Of a stretch of DNA of 64,000 bases, positions 16,991 to 26,000 are shown one piece after another. The stretch lies in assembly GCF_004343705.1 (NCBI RefSeq), contig NZ_SKFH01000008.1, forward strand, positions 64,001 to 128,000, read 5' to 3'. The position numbers were made by a program, and so were the translations under genes. How positions within the stretch are numbered: position 1 is the stretch's first letter; the number at the start of each line of letters is the position of its first letter. This stretch comes from Flaviaesturariibacter aridisoli (GTDB taxonomy: Bacteria > Bacteroidota > Bacteroidia > Chitinophagales > Chitinophagaceae). Below the pieces are notes generated by a model. That model saw nothing but the letters and a program-made list of their open reading frames with translations, had not been told where the DNA came from and did not search any database.

Positions 16991-17487
16991 CCGCAATCTA
17001 TTTTATCGCTGTATGGCTGGCCACTTTCGTGGCGATGGAAGGCATCACCTGGCTCACGCACCGCTTCGTGATGCACGGCTTCCTCTGGTACCTCCACCGG
17101 GATCACCACCAGGTGGAGCCGGGCTTTTTTGAGAAGAACGACCTCTTCTTCGTCATCTTCGCGGTGCCGAGCATGCTGCTCATCGGCTTCGGGGTGCACG
17201 ACGGCGTGTGGTGGCAGGCGGCCATCGGCTTCGGCATCATGGCCTACGGCGCCGCCTACTTCGTTGTACACGACGTGATCATTCACCAGCGCTTCAAGTG
17301 GTTCAGCCGCAGCAACAGCACCTACGTGCGCGCCATCCGCTGGGCCCACAAAATGCACCACAAGCACCTCGGCAAAGAGCACGGCGAAAGCTTCGGCATG
17401 CTGCTCGTGCATAAAAAATACTGGGAAAAAGTGCGCCGCGACAAGCGGTTGATGAAAGCCCAGAAAGTGGGGTACGCGCCAGAATAA
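16987..17487 (+). CDS. crtZ: Beta-carotene 3-hydroxylase
   Basis: The protein has 166 residues and is a di-iron membrane hydroxylase of the fatty-acid hydroxylase type. The histidine clusters are clear: HRFVMH (His25, His30), HRDHH (His37, His40, His41), HDVIIH and HKMHH. It hydroxylates both beta-rings of beta-carotene, so together with crtB, crtI and crtY the operon should yield zeaxanthin. The ATG overlaps the idi stop by 4 bp. It is separated from crtY by 105 bp that carry inverted heptamer-type repeats. Confidence 0.94.
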   Translation: MTAIYFIAVWLATFVAMEGITWLTHRFVMHGFLWYLHRDHHQVEPGFFEKNDLFFVIFAVPSMLLIGFGVHDGVWWQAAIGFGIMAYGAAYFVVHDVIIHQRFKWFSRSNSTYVRAIRWAHKMHHKHLGKEHGESFGMLLVHKKYWEKVRRDKRLMKAQKVGYAPE

Positions 17488-17491
17488 GTTT

Positions 17492-17590
17492 GTAGTTTGG
17501 GGTTTGTAGTTGGCGGACGCTCGACATCCTTCGCCATCCATCTTTATTTGAAGCTAACCCCCAAGCTCTATACTTCAAACTCCAAACATC
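17492..17590. repeat. Inverted pair of heptamer-type repeats between crtZ and crtY
   Basis: The left arm (17492-17509, TTTGTAG/TTTGGGG units) and the reverse complement of the right arm (17573-17590) agree at 14 of 18 bases. The right arm ends 2 bp before the crtY start. The arms enclose 63 bp with no other feature seen. Confidence 0.65.
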
Positions 17591-17592
17591 CC

Positions 17593-18780
17593 ATGCAGGC
17601 TACCGCGCTTCCTGATGCACGTTTCGAATACGAATACCTCTTCGCAGGAAGTGGTTGCGCCGGCTTGAGCCTGCTCCATCATATGATCGGAGCGGGTTTG
17701 GTGGAAGGCAAACGCATCCTGCTGGTGGACGCCGACGAGAAAAAGGCCAACGACCGCACCTGGTGCTTCTGGGAAGTGGGGCCGGGGCCTTTCGAAGCCA
17801 TCGTGCACCGCCGCTGGCCGCTGCTCGACTTTTACGGACCCCGTTTTGAACGCGCCCTCGACATCGCGCCTTATGAATATAAGCTCATTCGCGGAGCGGA
17901 CTTTTACCGGCACTGCCGCGAAGCTGCCGCGCGCTTTCCGAACATCGAATTCCGGCAGGCCCGCATCGATTCGGTTTTTTCATCGGAGGAAGAAGGCGCC
18001 GGCATCCGCGTCGGCGGCGAAACGATTCGTGCGCAGCATGTCTTTAGCAGCCTTTATGAGAAACCGGCGCCGAAGCCCGGTACCCATTGGCTGCTGCAGC
18101 ATTTCAAGGGGCGCCTGATTGAAACGGCCGCGCCCGCCTTCCGCCCGGGCCGCGCCACGCTGATGGACTTCCGGGTAAACCAGGCGGCGGGCACCAGCTT
18201 CGTGTACGTGCTTCCCTTCAGCGAGCGGCAGGCGCTGGTGGAGTACACGCTGTTTACCGAATCCTTGCTTGCTCCGGCGGCCTACGATGCCGCGCTGGAC
18301 GATTACATCGGGCGCTTCCTGGAGTTGTCGGGCTACACGGTTCTGGAAGAAGAATTCGGCGTGATCCCGATGACGAACCACCGCTTCCCACAGCGGCAGC
18401 ACCACGTGGTTTACCTGGGTACCGCCGGCGGCCGTACGAAGGGCTCCAGCGGCTACACGTTCCGCAATATTCAAAAGCACAGTGCCGCCATCGTGGAGAG
18501 CCTGAGGCGCCACGGCCATCCCTATGCTGTGCCGCCGCCGTCGCGGCGCCACCATTTTTACGATGCGGTATTGCTGGAGATCCTGGCGAAGCGCAGTCTC
18601 GAGGGCGCCGACGTGTTCACCGACTTGTTCCGGAAGAACGACCCGCGGCGGGTGCTGCGTTTTTTGGACAATGAAAGCAGTCTTGCGGAAGAGCTGGGGA
18701 TCATCAGTACGCTTCCCACGCTGCCCTTTGCACGGGCGGCTTTGCGGCAATTGATCCACCCGGCAGCAGCACCGGGATAG
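17593..18780 (+). CDS. crtY: Lycopene beta-cyclase
   Basis: The protein has 395 residues. It starts with a dinucleotide-binding strand (YLFAGSGCAGLSLLHHM), then RTWCFWE, a hallmark of CrtY cyclases. FGVIPMTNHRFP and TAGGRTKGSSGYTF, both conserved in the family, follow. It closes the ends of lycopene into beta-rings in the membrane, giving beta-carotene for CrtZ. The ATG at 17593 was preferred to an in-frame start at 17497 that would translate repeat sequence. Unlike the other crt genes it is not overlapped with its neighbour, because the repeat block sits between them. Confidence 0.93.
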   Translation: MQATALPDARFEYEYLFAGSGCAGLSLLHHMIGAGLVEGKRILLVDADEKKANDRTWCFWEVGPGPFEAIVHRRWPLLDFYGPRFERALDIAPYEYKLIRGADFYRHCREAAARFPNIEFRQARIDSVFSSEEEGAGIRVGGETIRAQHVFSSLYEKPAPKPGTHWLLQHFKGRLIETAAPAFRPGRATLMDFRVNQAAGTSFVYVLPFSERQALVEYTLFTESLLAPAAYDAALDDYIGRFLELSGYTVLEEEFGVIPMTNHRFPQRQHHVVYLGTAGGRTKGSSGYTFRNIQKHSAAIVESLRRHGHPYAVPPPSRRHHFYDAVLLEILAKRSLEGADVFTDLFRKNDPRRVLRFLDNESSLAEELGIISTLPTLPFARAALRQLIHPAAAPG

Positions 18781-18809
18781 GGGTGAACGAAGGGGGCGGC
18801 CGGGTCGGG

Positions 18810-19106
18810 CTACTCGAAGCGCTCGATCACCTGGGCCAGGGCGGGCGCCGGCACCACGCCTGACTGCCGCCATTTGACCTGCCCGTTGCGAAACAGCAAC
18901 AGGGTGGGCACGCTCTGGATGCCGTAGTATTCGGCGGCCTGGCGGTTCCGGTCGATGTCGATCTTGACGATCGTCACCCGGTCGCCCAGTTGGCTCTTGG
19001 TCTCCTGGAGAATGGGCGCCATTGTCTTGCAGGGGCCGCACCAGTCGGCGTAAAAGTCTACCAGTACGGGCTTTTCGGAGTTGATCAGTTCCTGGAAGGA
19101 GGCCAT
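18810..19106 (-). CDS. trxA: Thioredoxin
   Basis: The protein has 98 residues with the active site WCGPC (Cys23, Cys26) in the usual place, then DIDRN and the cis-proline loop VPTLLLF. It lacks a signal peptide and so is cytoplasmic. It is a general protein disulfide reductase working with thioredoxin reductase. It converges with crtY (29 bp gap) and shows no link to it. Confidence 0.93.
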   Translation of the reverse strand: MASFQELINSEKPVLVDFYADWCGPCKTMAPILQETKSQLGDRVTIVKIDIDRNRQAAEYYGIQSVPTLLLFRNGQVKWRQSGVVPAPALAQVIERFE

Positions 19107-19167
19107 AACAAAGATTTTACCCCTTAGCCTCTTCCATAATCATACCAGCGGACCCCGAAATCCACAG

Positions 19168-19187
19168 CTCCCGTATTTCTACGGGAG
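19168..19187. other. Palindrome with GTATTTCTAC core
   Basis: CTCCCGTA and TACGGGAG form an 8-bp stem around TTTC in the 199-bp gap between trxA and the next gene. It is one of nine exact copies of the 10-mer GTATTTCTAC in this window. Nothing else was recognised in the gap. Confidence 0.6.
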
Positions 19188-19305
19188 GAGGATGCTCTGG
19201 AGGGCCGTGAAAACCGCGTGAAACGGGAGGGTATGATAATTGCAGGACGAAGGTGTGCGGTTGCCGGCACCCCGGAACCGCTGATTGCTCACCAACCTAC
19301 GGCTT

Positions 19306-19554
19306 ATGCAATTCACAGAGTTCAAGCTGCTTTCGCTGCCCGTGCAGGCTCATATCGTCTGCGAACGGGGCGTGCTCCTTTGCGAACGTCGGGAAGAACC
19401 TTACCTGATCGCGCTCTATAGTGTGGAAGCGTTTTATGTGGAGGTCTATTACCGGCTGCCGGGCGAGGAGATTGAAAAATTCCGCTCTTTCCACAACCCC
19501 GAGCTCCTGGAGCCCTACCTGGGCGCTATCCATTTCGAGGAACTGGTTGCCTGA
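19306..19554 (+). CDS. Small conserved-looking hypothetical protein (82 aa)
   Basis: The 82-residue protein is compact, with no signal peptide or membrane segment. It contains a run of aromatic and acidic residues (EAFYVEVYYRLPGEEIEKF). The codon use (third-position GC) matches neighbouring genes, which supports it being real. The ATG at 19306 is preferred over TTG at 19285. Similar small proteins of unknown function occur in Chitinophagaceae; I do not recognise a family. It stands 50 bp before another small gene and may be co-transcribed with it. Confidence 0.6.
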   Translation: MQFTEFKLLSLPVQAHIVCERGVLLCERREEPYLIALYSVEAFYVEVYYRLPGEEIEKFRSFHNPELLEPYLGAIHFEELVA

Positions 19555-19604
19555 CGCGTCCGCGGCACCAAATTGGTATAGGTTCGGTTGTAAAAAAGGA
19601 ATCT

Positions 19605-19961
19605 ATGGAACCGCAAGACAACAGCATGGACATGCAGGCTAACGACCGGAATACGGAAATGACGGACATGGCGCCGCTCCTCAACAAATTGACCCTCGAC
19701 GGCTACGCCGACCAGTTCCGCGTAGAAAAGGGCAAGCTCGTCAGTATGGACGATAAGAAATCGTTCAAACCCAAAGACATCAAAGCCGTCAACTTTTACC
19801 GCTTCGAGGGCATCTCCGACCCCGAGGATATGTCGATCATCTATGCCATCGAAACCCACGATGGCCATAAAGGCACCCTCACCGATGCCTATGGACGCTA
19901 TGCCGACGAAGAAGTAGGCAAGTTCATGCAGGAAGTAGAGGTGAAGAAGCAAGTGAATTAA
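19605..19961 (+). CDS. Small acidic hypothetical protein (118 aa)
   Basis: The 118-residue, charge-rich protein has no signal peptide or membrane segment. The core LDGYADQFRVEKGKL, FKPKDIKAVNFYRFEG, DPEDMSIIYAIE resembles a short Bacteroidota family that databases often label phosphoribosylpyrophosphate synthetase; that name is not supported, since no PRPP-binding loop is present. It ends before a strong terminator, so it is expressed as a small independent unit or with the 82-residue gene upstream. Confidence 0.75.
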   Translation: MEPQDNSMDMQANDRNTEMTDMAPLLNKLTLDGYADQFRVEKGKLVSMDDKKSFKPKDIKAVNFYRFEGISDPEDMSIIYAIETHDGHKGTLTDAYGRYADEEVGKFMQEVEVKKQVN

Positions 19962-19997
19962 ATACGTGAAACGTCAATCCGCGATGTGCGGTTATAG

Positions 19998-20032
19998 AGA
20001 ACGTTCCGCCCTTGGTGCGGAACGTTCTTTTG
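19998..20032 (+). terminator. Rho-independent terminator
   Basis: A 12-bp perfect stem (19998-20009 with 20017-20028, AGAACGTTCCGC) with a 7-nt loop is followed by TTTTG, 36 bp after the 118-aa gene. Confidence 0.88.
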
Positions 20033-20115
20033 TTGGTAGCTATACGCCCTTCCCTTTCGCCGACGGCCGAAGCCTTTGGCGAAGGACGTGGCAAGGGTTG
20101 GGGATGGGCCTCGCG

Positions 20116-20141
20116 AAAAAACCGCCCGGAGGCGGTTTTTT
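20116..20141. terminator. Bidirectional terminator
   Basis: AAAAAACCGCC and GGCGGTTTTTT form a perfect 11-bp stem with a 4-nt loop. The stop codon of the convergent lipoprotein gene (20140-20142) overlaps its edge, so it serves both strands. Confidence 0.88.
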
Positions 20142-20538
20142 ATGGCCGGGTGAAGCCCAATTCGTAGCGCAGCGCTACGCCGTTGATGCGCCGTTCCTGC
20201 CGGAGGCGGAATTCGTGCCCGCCGCGGAGTAGCAGGTAGGCGCTGCCGTCGAGCCAGAGGGTGCTGCCCTCGAGTTGCCAGGAGCCGCTGCGGACGCCGC
20301 CCAGGCCGGGCGCGCAGCGCTGCCCGCTGTCGGCCACTTCGTAGCGGCCATCGGGGTAAAAGATCCAGCGGTCATCGAAGCGGCAGGGATCGTAGTAGTA
20401 TTCACACCACAGGTTTTGCCCGTTGGCCCGCTCCTCGGTCTGCAGCCAGGCGCCCTCGGGCGGAGGACCGCTGTCCGCGCGGCCGCCCTTGGAGCAGGCG
20501 GCCAGCAGCGGAAGCAGGAAAAGGATGGTGTTTTTCAT
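20140..20538 (-). CDS. Hypothetical lipoprotein (lipocalin-like size)
   Basis: The 132-residue protein starts with MKNTILFLLPLLAACSK, where LAAC is a lipobox with Cys15. The mature part has GAWLQTEE, DDRWIFYPDGRYEV and GSWQLEGSTLWL. That pattern, a repeated W/F strand with a D-G turn, resembles the lipocalin-like domains common in Bacteroidota lipoproteins. Several Cys residues may form disulfides. The start at 20538 was chosen for the signal peptide. It would be anchored in the outer or inner membrane; function unknown. Confidence 0.75.
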   Translation of the reverse strand: MKNTILFLLPLLAACSKGGRADSGPPPEGAWLQTEERANGQNLWCEYYYDPCRFDDRWIFYPDGRYEVADSGQRCAPGLGGVRSGSWQLEGSTLWLDGSAYLLLRGGHEFRLRQERRINGVALRYELGFTRP

Positions 20539-20650
20539 AGGCCGAAGTTGGCCCCGCCGCACGGACGTTTCCAAAGGCTTTTCACCAGTATTTGTTGCTT
20601 TTTTCCCGGCCGGAACGCGGTGTTTTTCCCGCGTGTTTTTAGCGGTCGGC

Positions 20651-20658
20651 TACCTTTA
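20651..20658 (+). promoter_or_regulatory. Candidate -7 element TACCTTTA close to start codon
   Basis: TACCTTTA lies only 5 bp before the helicase ATG. If used, transcription would begin at or near the start codon, giving a leaderless message. TACTTTCG before the CpsB gene (11874-11881) has the same placement. Confidence 0.4.
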
Positions 20659-20663
20659 CGCCC

Positions 20664-22553
20664 ATGGATTATTTCAAGGACTTGCAGCGCCTGCTGAAGC
20701 TGGAGAAGGAAGAAGACCGCCGGAGCTGGGAAGCGATGGCCCTGTCGGTGCCGCTGGCCGAGCGCCGCGCCGCCGGCAGCAGCTGGTTCCCGGTGGCCAT
20801 CCGCGATACCGAGATCGGCCGCGGCGACTACCTCACCGTGGAGTTGGAGCGAACCACCCATCTGGATGTAATCCACCAGTTTCGCTTCGGCGCCGCCGCC
20901 GCCCTTTTTTCCAACCACGACCCGAAGGGCGACCGCGCCGAAGGCGTCGTTACCCATGTCGGCGGCAACCGCCTCAAGATCGCCCTGCGCGTAGACGAGC
21001 TTCCCGACTGGACGCGCGACGGTAAGCTCGGTGTGGACCTGCTTTTCGACGAAAATTCCTACGAAGAAATGGAGCGTGCCCTCAAGGTAGCGCCTGAGCG
21101 GGCGGCCCAGCGCGTGGAAGGGCGGCTGCTGCGGGTGCTGTCGGGGCAGGAAGGAACGGAGTTCTACACGGAAAAGGCGTACACGCCACTGCCGCAGCTC
21201 AATGAAAAACAAAACGAGGCCGTGGCCCGTATCCTGTCGGCCTCCGACCTCGCCATTGTGCACGGCCCGCCGGGCACCGGGAAGACCACCACGTTGGTGC
21301 AGGCGGTGCGCCTGCTGGTGCGCGAAGAGGGCGGCCCGGTGCTGGTGGTGGCGCCCAGCAATGCCGCCGTAGACCTGCTCAGCGAGCGGCTCGCCGCCGA
21401 AGGGCTCAACGTGGTGCGCGTGGGCAACCCGGCCCGTGTGTCGGAGGCGCTGCAGGCGCTCACGCTCGACGAGCGGATGAGCAGCCACCCGCAGTTCAGG
21501 GAGATCCGCCGCTTGAAGCGTCAGGCTGCCGAGTACCGCGATCTGGCGCAGAAATACAAGCGGTCTTTTGGCCCGGCGGAACGCGAGCAACGGAAAGCCC
21601 TTTTTGCCGAAGCCCGCGCCATCGCCGGCGAGGTGGAGCGCACAGAACAATACATAACGCAGGATGTGCTGGGCCGCGCCCAGGTGATCACGGCTACACT
21701 GGTGGGCGCAAGCCACTATTCGGTGCGGAGCCTTAAATACGACACGGTGGTGATCGACGAGGCCGGCCAGGCGCTGGAGCCCGCCTGCTGGATCCCGCTG
21801 CTGAAGGGCCGCCGCGCCGTACTGGCCGGCGACCACTGCCAGCTGCCGCCCACGATCAAGTCGGTGGAAGCGGCGAAGGGCGGGCTGGAGCGCACGCTGC
21901 TGGAGAAATGCGTAGCCCTGCACCCGCAATCCGTAGTTCTACTGGAGGAGCAATACCGGATGCACCGGACGATCATGGAGTTTTCGTCGAGGGAATTTTA
22001 TAAGGGGAAGCTGAAGGCGGCGCCGGCGGTGGCGGAACGCACGCTTAGGGGCGAAGCGCCCCTCCGCTTTATCGACACGGCAGGTTGCGGCTACGAGGAA
22101 AAGGTGGAAGGCACGCGGCTCTCCAACCCGGAGGAGGCCGTATTTCTACTGAAGCAGGTGGAGCGCCTCGTTGCTTCCTTGCCTGGGGAGGAACGCCCGA
22201 CCATCGGGGTCATCTCGCCCTACCGCCGGCAGGTAGAACTGCTCAGGGAGCTCGCTGCCGCCCACCCGTTGTTGTCGGTTTACCCGGCGCTTACCATCAA
22301 CACGATCGACTCGTTCCAGGGGCAGGAGCGGGGCGCCGTATTCATTTCACTGGCCCGCAGCAATGCCGACAACGTGATCGGCTTCCTGTCGGAAGTGCGG
22401 CGGATGAACGTAGCCCTGACACGCGCGCAGAGGAAGCTGGTGGTGGTGGGCGACAGCGCCACGCTGGGGCAGTATCCGTTTTACGCCGATTTCATCGCCT
22501 ACGCCCAGGAGCAGGACAGCTACGTGAGTGCCTGGGAGCTGATGGATTTTTAA
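20664..22553 (+). CDS. Superfamily 1 DNA/RNA helicase, IGHMBP2/SMUBP-2-like
   Basis: The protein has 629 residues. All SF1 motifs are readable: Walker A GPPGTGKTTTL (motif I), VVAPSNAAVD (Ia), VVIDEAGQA (II, DEAG), LAGDHCQLPPT (III), LEEQYRMH (IV), INTIDSFQGQE (V) and NVALTRAQRKLVVVGD (VI). Between I and II lies the insertion usual for UPF1-like helicases. These are 5'-3' ATP-driven helicases acting on RNA or DNA; bacterial members are common but poorly studied. The protein is cytoplasmic. Its stop overlaps the convergent small gene by 4 bp. Confidence 0.9.
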   Translation: MDYFKDLQRLLKLEKEEDRRSWEAMALSVPLAERRAAGSSWFPVAIRDTEIGRGDYLTVELERTTHLDVIHQFRFGAAAALFSNHDPKGDRAEGVVTHVGGNRLKIALRVDELPDWTRDGKLGVDLLFDENSYEEMERALKVAPERAAQRVEGRLLRVLSGQEGTEFYTEKAYTPLPQLNEKQNEAVARILSASDLAIVHGPPGTGKTTTLVQAVRLLVREEGGPVLVVAPSNAAVDLLSERLAAEGLNVVRVGNPARVSEALQALTLDERMSSHPQFREIRRLKRQAAEYRDLAQKYKRSFGPAEREQRKALFAEARAIAGEVERTEQYITQDVLGRAQVITATLVGASHYSVRSLKYDTVVIDEAGQALEPACWIPLLKGRRAVLAGDHCQLPPTIKSVEAAKGGLERTLLEKCVALHPQSVVLLEEQYRMHRTIMEFSSREFYKGKLKAAPAVAERTLRGEAPLRFIDTAGCGYEEKVEGTRLSNPEEAVFLLKQVERLVASLPGEERPTIGVISPYRRQVELLRELAAAHPLLSVYPALTINTIDSFQGQERGAVFISLARSNADNVIGFLSEVRRMNVALTRAQRKLVVVGDSATLGQYPFYADFIAYAQEQDSYVSAWELMDF

Positions 22554-22939
22554 TAGTGCAGGATGCGGCGGACGCTCAGGTAAAAAATGAGCAGGGCCGA
22601 CAGTGCGATGAGCACCCGGTAGAGCGGCCGCTTACTGTACAGGAACAGGATGCCGAAAAGCAGCAGCGGGTATACAAAGGAGGCGATGCGGAGCGGGCTT
22701 TCCGTGCCGATCCTTTCGGCAACAGGCCGCCCTTGCTGGAGTTTGTCATACACCCAGCTCAACCCGTTCAGCGCCAGCGCGCTCAGGGCGATGAGCAGGT
22801 AGCCCGTATCGGAAACCCGTTTGCGCGCGGGCACGGTGTCGCCGGCAAGCAGGGAGGCTTCTTCGTGAAGCGGCTGGCTGCAATGCTGGCAGTAGCGGGC
22901 GTCGGCGTCGTTGAAAGCGGTACAGGAAGGGCAGGTCAT
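22550..22939 (-). CDS. Zinc-ribbon membrane protein (129 aa)
   Basis: The 129-residue protein begins with a zinc ribbon: CPSC and YCQHC (two CxxC pairs near residues 3-6 and 18-21). Three hydrophobic stretches follow (GYLLIALSALALNGLSW, SFVYPLLLFGILFLY, YRVLIALSALLIFYL). The start at 22939 puts the first CxxC at the N-terminus; an in-frame start at 22987 adds 16 unconserved-looking residues. Such ribbon-plus-membrane proteins are frequent in bacteria and have no assigned role. Confidence 0.75.
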   Translation of the reverse strand: MTCPSCTAFNDADARYCQHCSQPLHEEASLLAGDTVPARKRVSDTGYLLIALSALALNGLSWVYDKLQQGRPVAERIGTESPLRIASFVYPLLLFGILFLYSKRPLYRVLIALSALLIFYLSVRRILHY

Positions 22940-23079
22940 GGGCGAAAAATACGGCTTCCGGGCAAACGGGCAAGCGGACGTACCCATTTTCAGGTATTGC
23001 TGCTGCCGGCACTTTGAACGATTTTTATGCCTCTATCGGAATAGTGTATCTTCTTGCTTTCCTACCAAAACGAACTTTT

Positions 23080-26000
23080 ATGCGGATCCTGATCCTGGCG
23101 GCAGCCCTTCTTTTCAATGCAGCGATGGCTTCGGCGGGTGACGGCCCGGAACGACCGGCCGGCCGCAGCCCCCACGCACCGGGAATCATCAGCTCGAGCC
23201 GTATTATTACGGTGCACCGCGACAATTATGCCCGCTACCTCAACGGCCAGCGTCCCGACTCGGCGATCGCCTACCTGGTGCGCTCGAAAAAAGGCAGCAG
23301 CGGCTCGGACGCGAAAGCCAACAGCGACACGCTCGACCGGCAGCTCCACCAAAAAAACATCCTCTACTTCCGCTGCTTTTACCGCAACGGCCCTGCGCTT
23401 CGGCGCTTTGTAGACCTGTCGCCTGGAGGCGCCCTCCAAAAAGAGGTGGCGCTCCAGGATACGCTCGCGATGCAGTTGGAGATCCGGCAGTATTACCCGC
23501 AGGGAGCACTGCGGTCGACGGGCGGCTACAAGTATTTGGATTCCCTCAACCTGGTGGGCACGAGCGTCCGGCCCTGGTATGCGCCCGGCGCTGAGCTGCA
23601 GCGTGCGGGAAAGGAAATGCGCTACCATCTCAATGGCCGGCCCCAGCTGGAGCTGGACTACATGGATGGAAAGCGCCGGGATGGCGTGTATACCGACTGG
23701 GACGACGAGGGTGCCGTGAAGGCCACCTATGAATTTCGTGACGGCAAGCTCGTGGCGGTAAAACGCCTTCAGCCCATCGGCTCGTCGGAGCGCAAGGCCT
23801 TCCTGTTCGGGCAAGACCTCTACGAAGGTCCGAAGGGTCGAAAAGAAAAGGATTGGCTGATGGACCTGAATGGTTGCTACAACGACATCACGAAACTGAA
23901 GGCAACGTTGGAGCAATCGGCAGGCTTCGAGGCCCGGAACGTGTTGATGACCGGTGGCGAAGACGCCACGCGGGCTTTTCTACTGCGCGCCTTCGACCGC
24001 TTTGTGAGCAGCCTGAACCGGGGCGACAAAGTGTTTCTTCATTTTTCATCGAGCGGATTTTTAACCCGGGACGATGCCGGTTTGCACTTTTACATTCCCT
24101 GCCGCGACATCTGGAAGTATACGTTGGAAAGGCCCGACTCCGGCGCGATAAGCCAGGCCGAGCTGCTCGCTTTTCTGAACCGCGTACAGCGGAAGGTGGG
24201 CCGGCAGGGGCAGGTGCTGCTTTCGCTGGACGCCTGCCACGCCGGTGTTTTTCTGAGTGACTCGGCCAACGTGGGATCCGTGGCCACGAATGCCGGCCTC
24301 AGCCTGCGGGGCGAACAACGAAATTTCCTGTTCGATTTTATTCAGAAAGTGGAGACGCCCTCTGCCATTCTCTCGGCCACCACCCGCGAGGGTTACAGCA
24401 TGGAAACCCGCGGCCCCGACGGGAAAACGTACGGATTGTATTCCTACTACCTGGCCGAAGCCCTTTCCGATCCGACGATGTCGGATCTGAACGAACTCTT
24501 CCGCACCGTCAGCGACAGCATTCAGAAGAAGCAGACCAGCCAGCAGCCCGGCTTCCTGGCCCGCGGCCCGATGCGGCTCTTTGAAGCGGGTGCGGTAACC
24601 GGCAGCGATGCCGTTTCTCTGCCCGCGCTCCGCCCAAGCGGTAACACCTTCAACCTGTCGGTCGGCATCAGCCAATACCCGCGTTCCGAAAAGGCCGGAC
24701 TTTCGTTTGCCAATGCCCGCAGCGACGCGGAAAGCTACCACCGCTATTTCGGGGAGCAGTTCGCGCGCCTCAACGGCGACAGCGCCGGCGGTGCCCGTAC
24801 CGTATTACTACAGGATGAGCAGGCAACGAAGGAAGAGATCATCTGCTTCATCAACGAGGCTATCTCCAGCACGCGGCCGAACGACTACTTCGTGTTCAAC
24901 TTCTCGGGCTATTGCCGGCAGCTGACCGACAGCGCCGGTAAGAAGCAGACCTGGTTCGTGCCGTACGGGCTGACCAACATCGGCTCCGATGCGGAGATCC
25001 GGGAAAAGGGCATCAGCCTCAGCCAGCTGAAAGAGTTGTTGCAGCTCATTCCCGCCAACAACCAGCTGTTCATCTCGGAAGCGGGCGCCACGCCCGACTT
25101 TCAGCGCGAATTCATCCAGGCGCTGATCGAAACGAGCCCCACGATCGCCGGCCTGTCGAAGAAGAACCGCGTGTTCCTGGTTCCGAAAACATCGGGCGCC
25201 GACAATTGTCCGTGTAAAAGCGTGGTGCTGCAACAAGGGCCACTCAATCACTACATCACGTCGCTGCCGGAGGGGCTGAATATCTACGGCCTCTTCGCCG
25301 ATTCGCTCAACACCGAAGCGATCCGCTTTGCGCTGGCGAAGGCAGAAGTGGAGTGCGACTATTTCCGGACGGGTTATTTCGACATCTTCTTCGAGCGTGA
25401 TTTTATCCGGCAGATGAAGCTTTTCCTGCCCGAGGAAGTGATGCAGTCACGCGGGATCGGAATTAAAGAAAAAGAGCGCAAGGAGCTGGTAGCGCGCATC
25501 GGCCGGCGCGTGGCTTTTATCGTGGGCACCAACGAATACGCCGCCGCCACGCAGTGGACGCGCCTCGCCAACCCCGTGGCCGACGCCCGTGCCATGGCCG
25601 ACGTGCTGGCGCGCAACTTTGGCTTCGATACGATACTCTTGCTCGACAAGCCGGCCGATAGTATTTATAGCCGCCTGCTGCAACTGGCACAAACGCTGCA
25701 GCCTTCCGACCAGCTCCTCATCTACGTAGGCGGCCACGGCGACTTCGACGAGCGGCTCTTCGACGACGGCTTTATCGTGACGGCCGACTCGAAGCCGCTG
25801 ACGGAAGACCCGTTCCGGAACACCTATGTGCAGTATTCGAAGCTGTCGCGCCTCATCAACCGCCTGCCGCCGATGCAGATCCTGACGGTGCTCGACGTCT
25901 GTTTCGGCGGCACCTTCGACGAGCGGGTGGCGCGCAACAAGGCACGCGGCGGCTACGACGACCTTTCGAACGCTGCGTTTTTACAGGACAAGCTGAAGAA

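Noticed and set aside
19605-19961. Labelling the 118-aa protein as PRPP synthetase
   Set aside because: It is about a third of the enzyme's length and has no PRPP-binding or catalytic loop.
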